This document shows, piece after piece, positions 63,879 through 64,000 of a stretch of DNA of 64,000 bases. The number at the start of each line of letters is the position of its first letter. Position 1 is the stretch's first letter. A program made the position numbers and the translations under genes. Below the pieces are notes generated by a model. That model had not been told where the DNA came from and searched no databases. It saw nothing but the letters and a program-made list of their open reading frames with translations. Source of the DNA: Solidesulfovibrio magneticus RS-1 (GTDB lineage Bacteria > Desulfobacterota > Desulfovibrionia > Desulfovibrionales > Desulfovibrionaceae); NCBI RefSeq assembly GCF_000010665.1, contig NC_012796.1, forward strand, positions 496,001 to 560,000. The letters run 5' to 3'.

Positions 63879-64000
63879 CACGCCTTCCGATTCCCTTTTT
63901 CGCCGCATCGGCCCCGGAGCCACCGAGTCCGGCCACGACCGGTTCGCCGTGGTCGATGCGGCTCTGCTTGCGGTCAAGGCCGCCGACGCCCGGGCCAACG
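63871..64000 (+). CDS. Start of an unidentified gene cut by the window edge
   Basis: ATG 63871 overlaps the stop region of the previous gene by 8 bases and opens a frame of at least 43 codons: MANTPSDSLFRRIGPGATES and GHDRFAVVDAALLAVKAADA. No signal peptide is evident. The end is outside the window, so no family can be assigned. The overlap suggests it is the next member of the same operon. Confidence 0.6.
   Translation, partial: MANTPSDSLFRRIGPGATESGHDRFAVVDAALLAVKAADARAN

Overview
The window is GC-rich, gene-dense bacterial chromosome. It looks like a sulfate-reducing deltaproteobacterium of the Desulfovibrio/Solidesulfovibrio group. The evidence is the siroheme-dependent (Ahb) heme genes hemB, ahbC and ahbD; a split F0F1 ATPase locus encoding paired b/b' subunits and F1 but no a or c subunit, placed after mreBCD-mrdA-rodA and a bactofilin; and the order glmU-(zapB-like)-zapA-6S RNA-rny-ymdB. 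The species assignment is inference.

Layout. 1-3.5 kb: minus-strand RND efflux pump and its lipoprotein adaptor. 3.9-9.4 kb: DUF47/PhoU-like protein, PerR-type Fur regulator, DNA polymerase IV and glycogen phosphorylase. 9.6-19.5 kb: heme biosynthesis (ahbC, hemB, ahbD) interleaved with a GT39-like glycosyltransferase plus lipoprotein, a 31-residue membrane peptide, an HDOD protein and a secreted protein. 19.7-25.8 kb: a three-gene ABC-2 export cluster, a secreted metallophosphoesterase and an acyltransferase-3. 25.8-35.1 kb: hicAB, leuS, vapBC, nusB, ribH, ribBA, several accessory genes and ribE; this looks like a riboflavin-nusB-leuS operon opened up by insertions. 35.2-38.7 kb: ogt, a class D beta-lactamase, a signal peptidase I of different composition and a radical SAM protein.

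38.8-51.7 kb: cell-shape operon mreB-mreC-mreD-mrdA-rodA, bactofilin, then atpF'-F-H-A-G-D-C and, past a strong terminator, a second epsilon subunit gene. 51.8-59.5 kb: glmU, zapB-like, zapA, 6S RNA, rny, a DnaJ-like protein, ymdB, two exported proteins and tyrS. 59.5-64 kb: a palindrome-rich spacer, then mqnP, a WecA-like phosphotransferase with a soluble tail, a GT4 glycosyltransferase, a Cys-rich membrane protein and a gene cut by the window edge.

Most unusual points: (i) a 107-bp element with TA-type terminal inverted repeats, in three copies, each copy supplying the TAG stop of the upstream gene; (ii) mreC apparently starts at AUU, overlapping the mreB stop codon; (iii) tandem ATP synthase epsilon genes; (iv) a His-rich N-terminus on AhbD; (v) large perfect palindromes between genes. 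No tRNA, rRNA, CRISPR array or recognisable FMN riboswitch was seen. Coordinates of starts other than clear SD-ATG pairs are best judgements.
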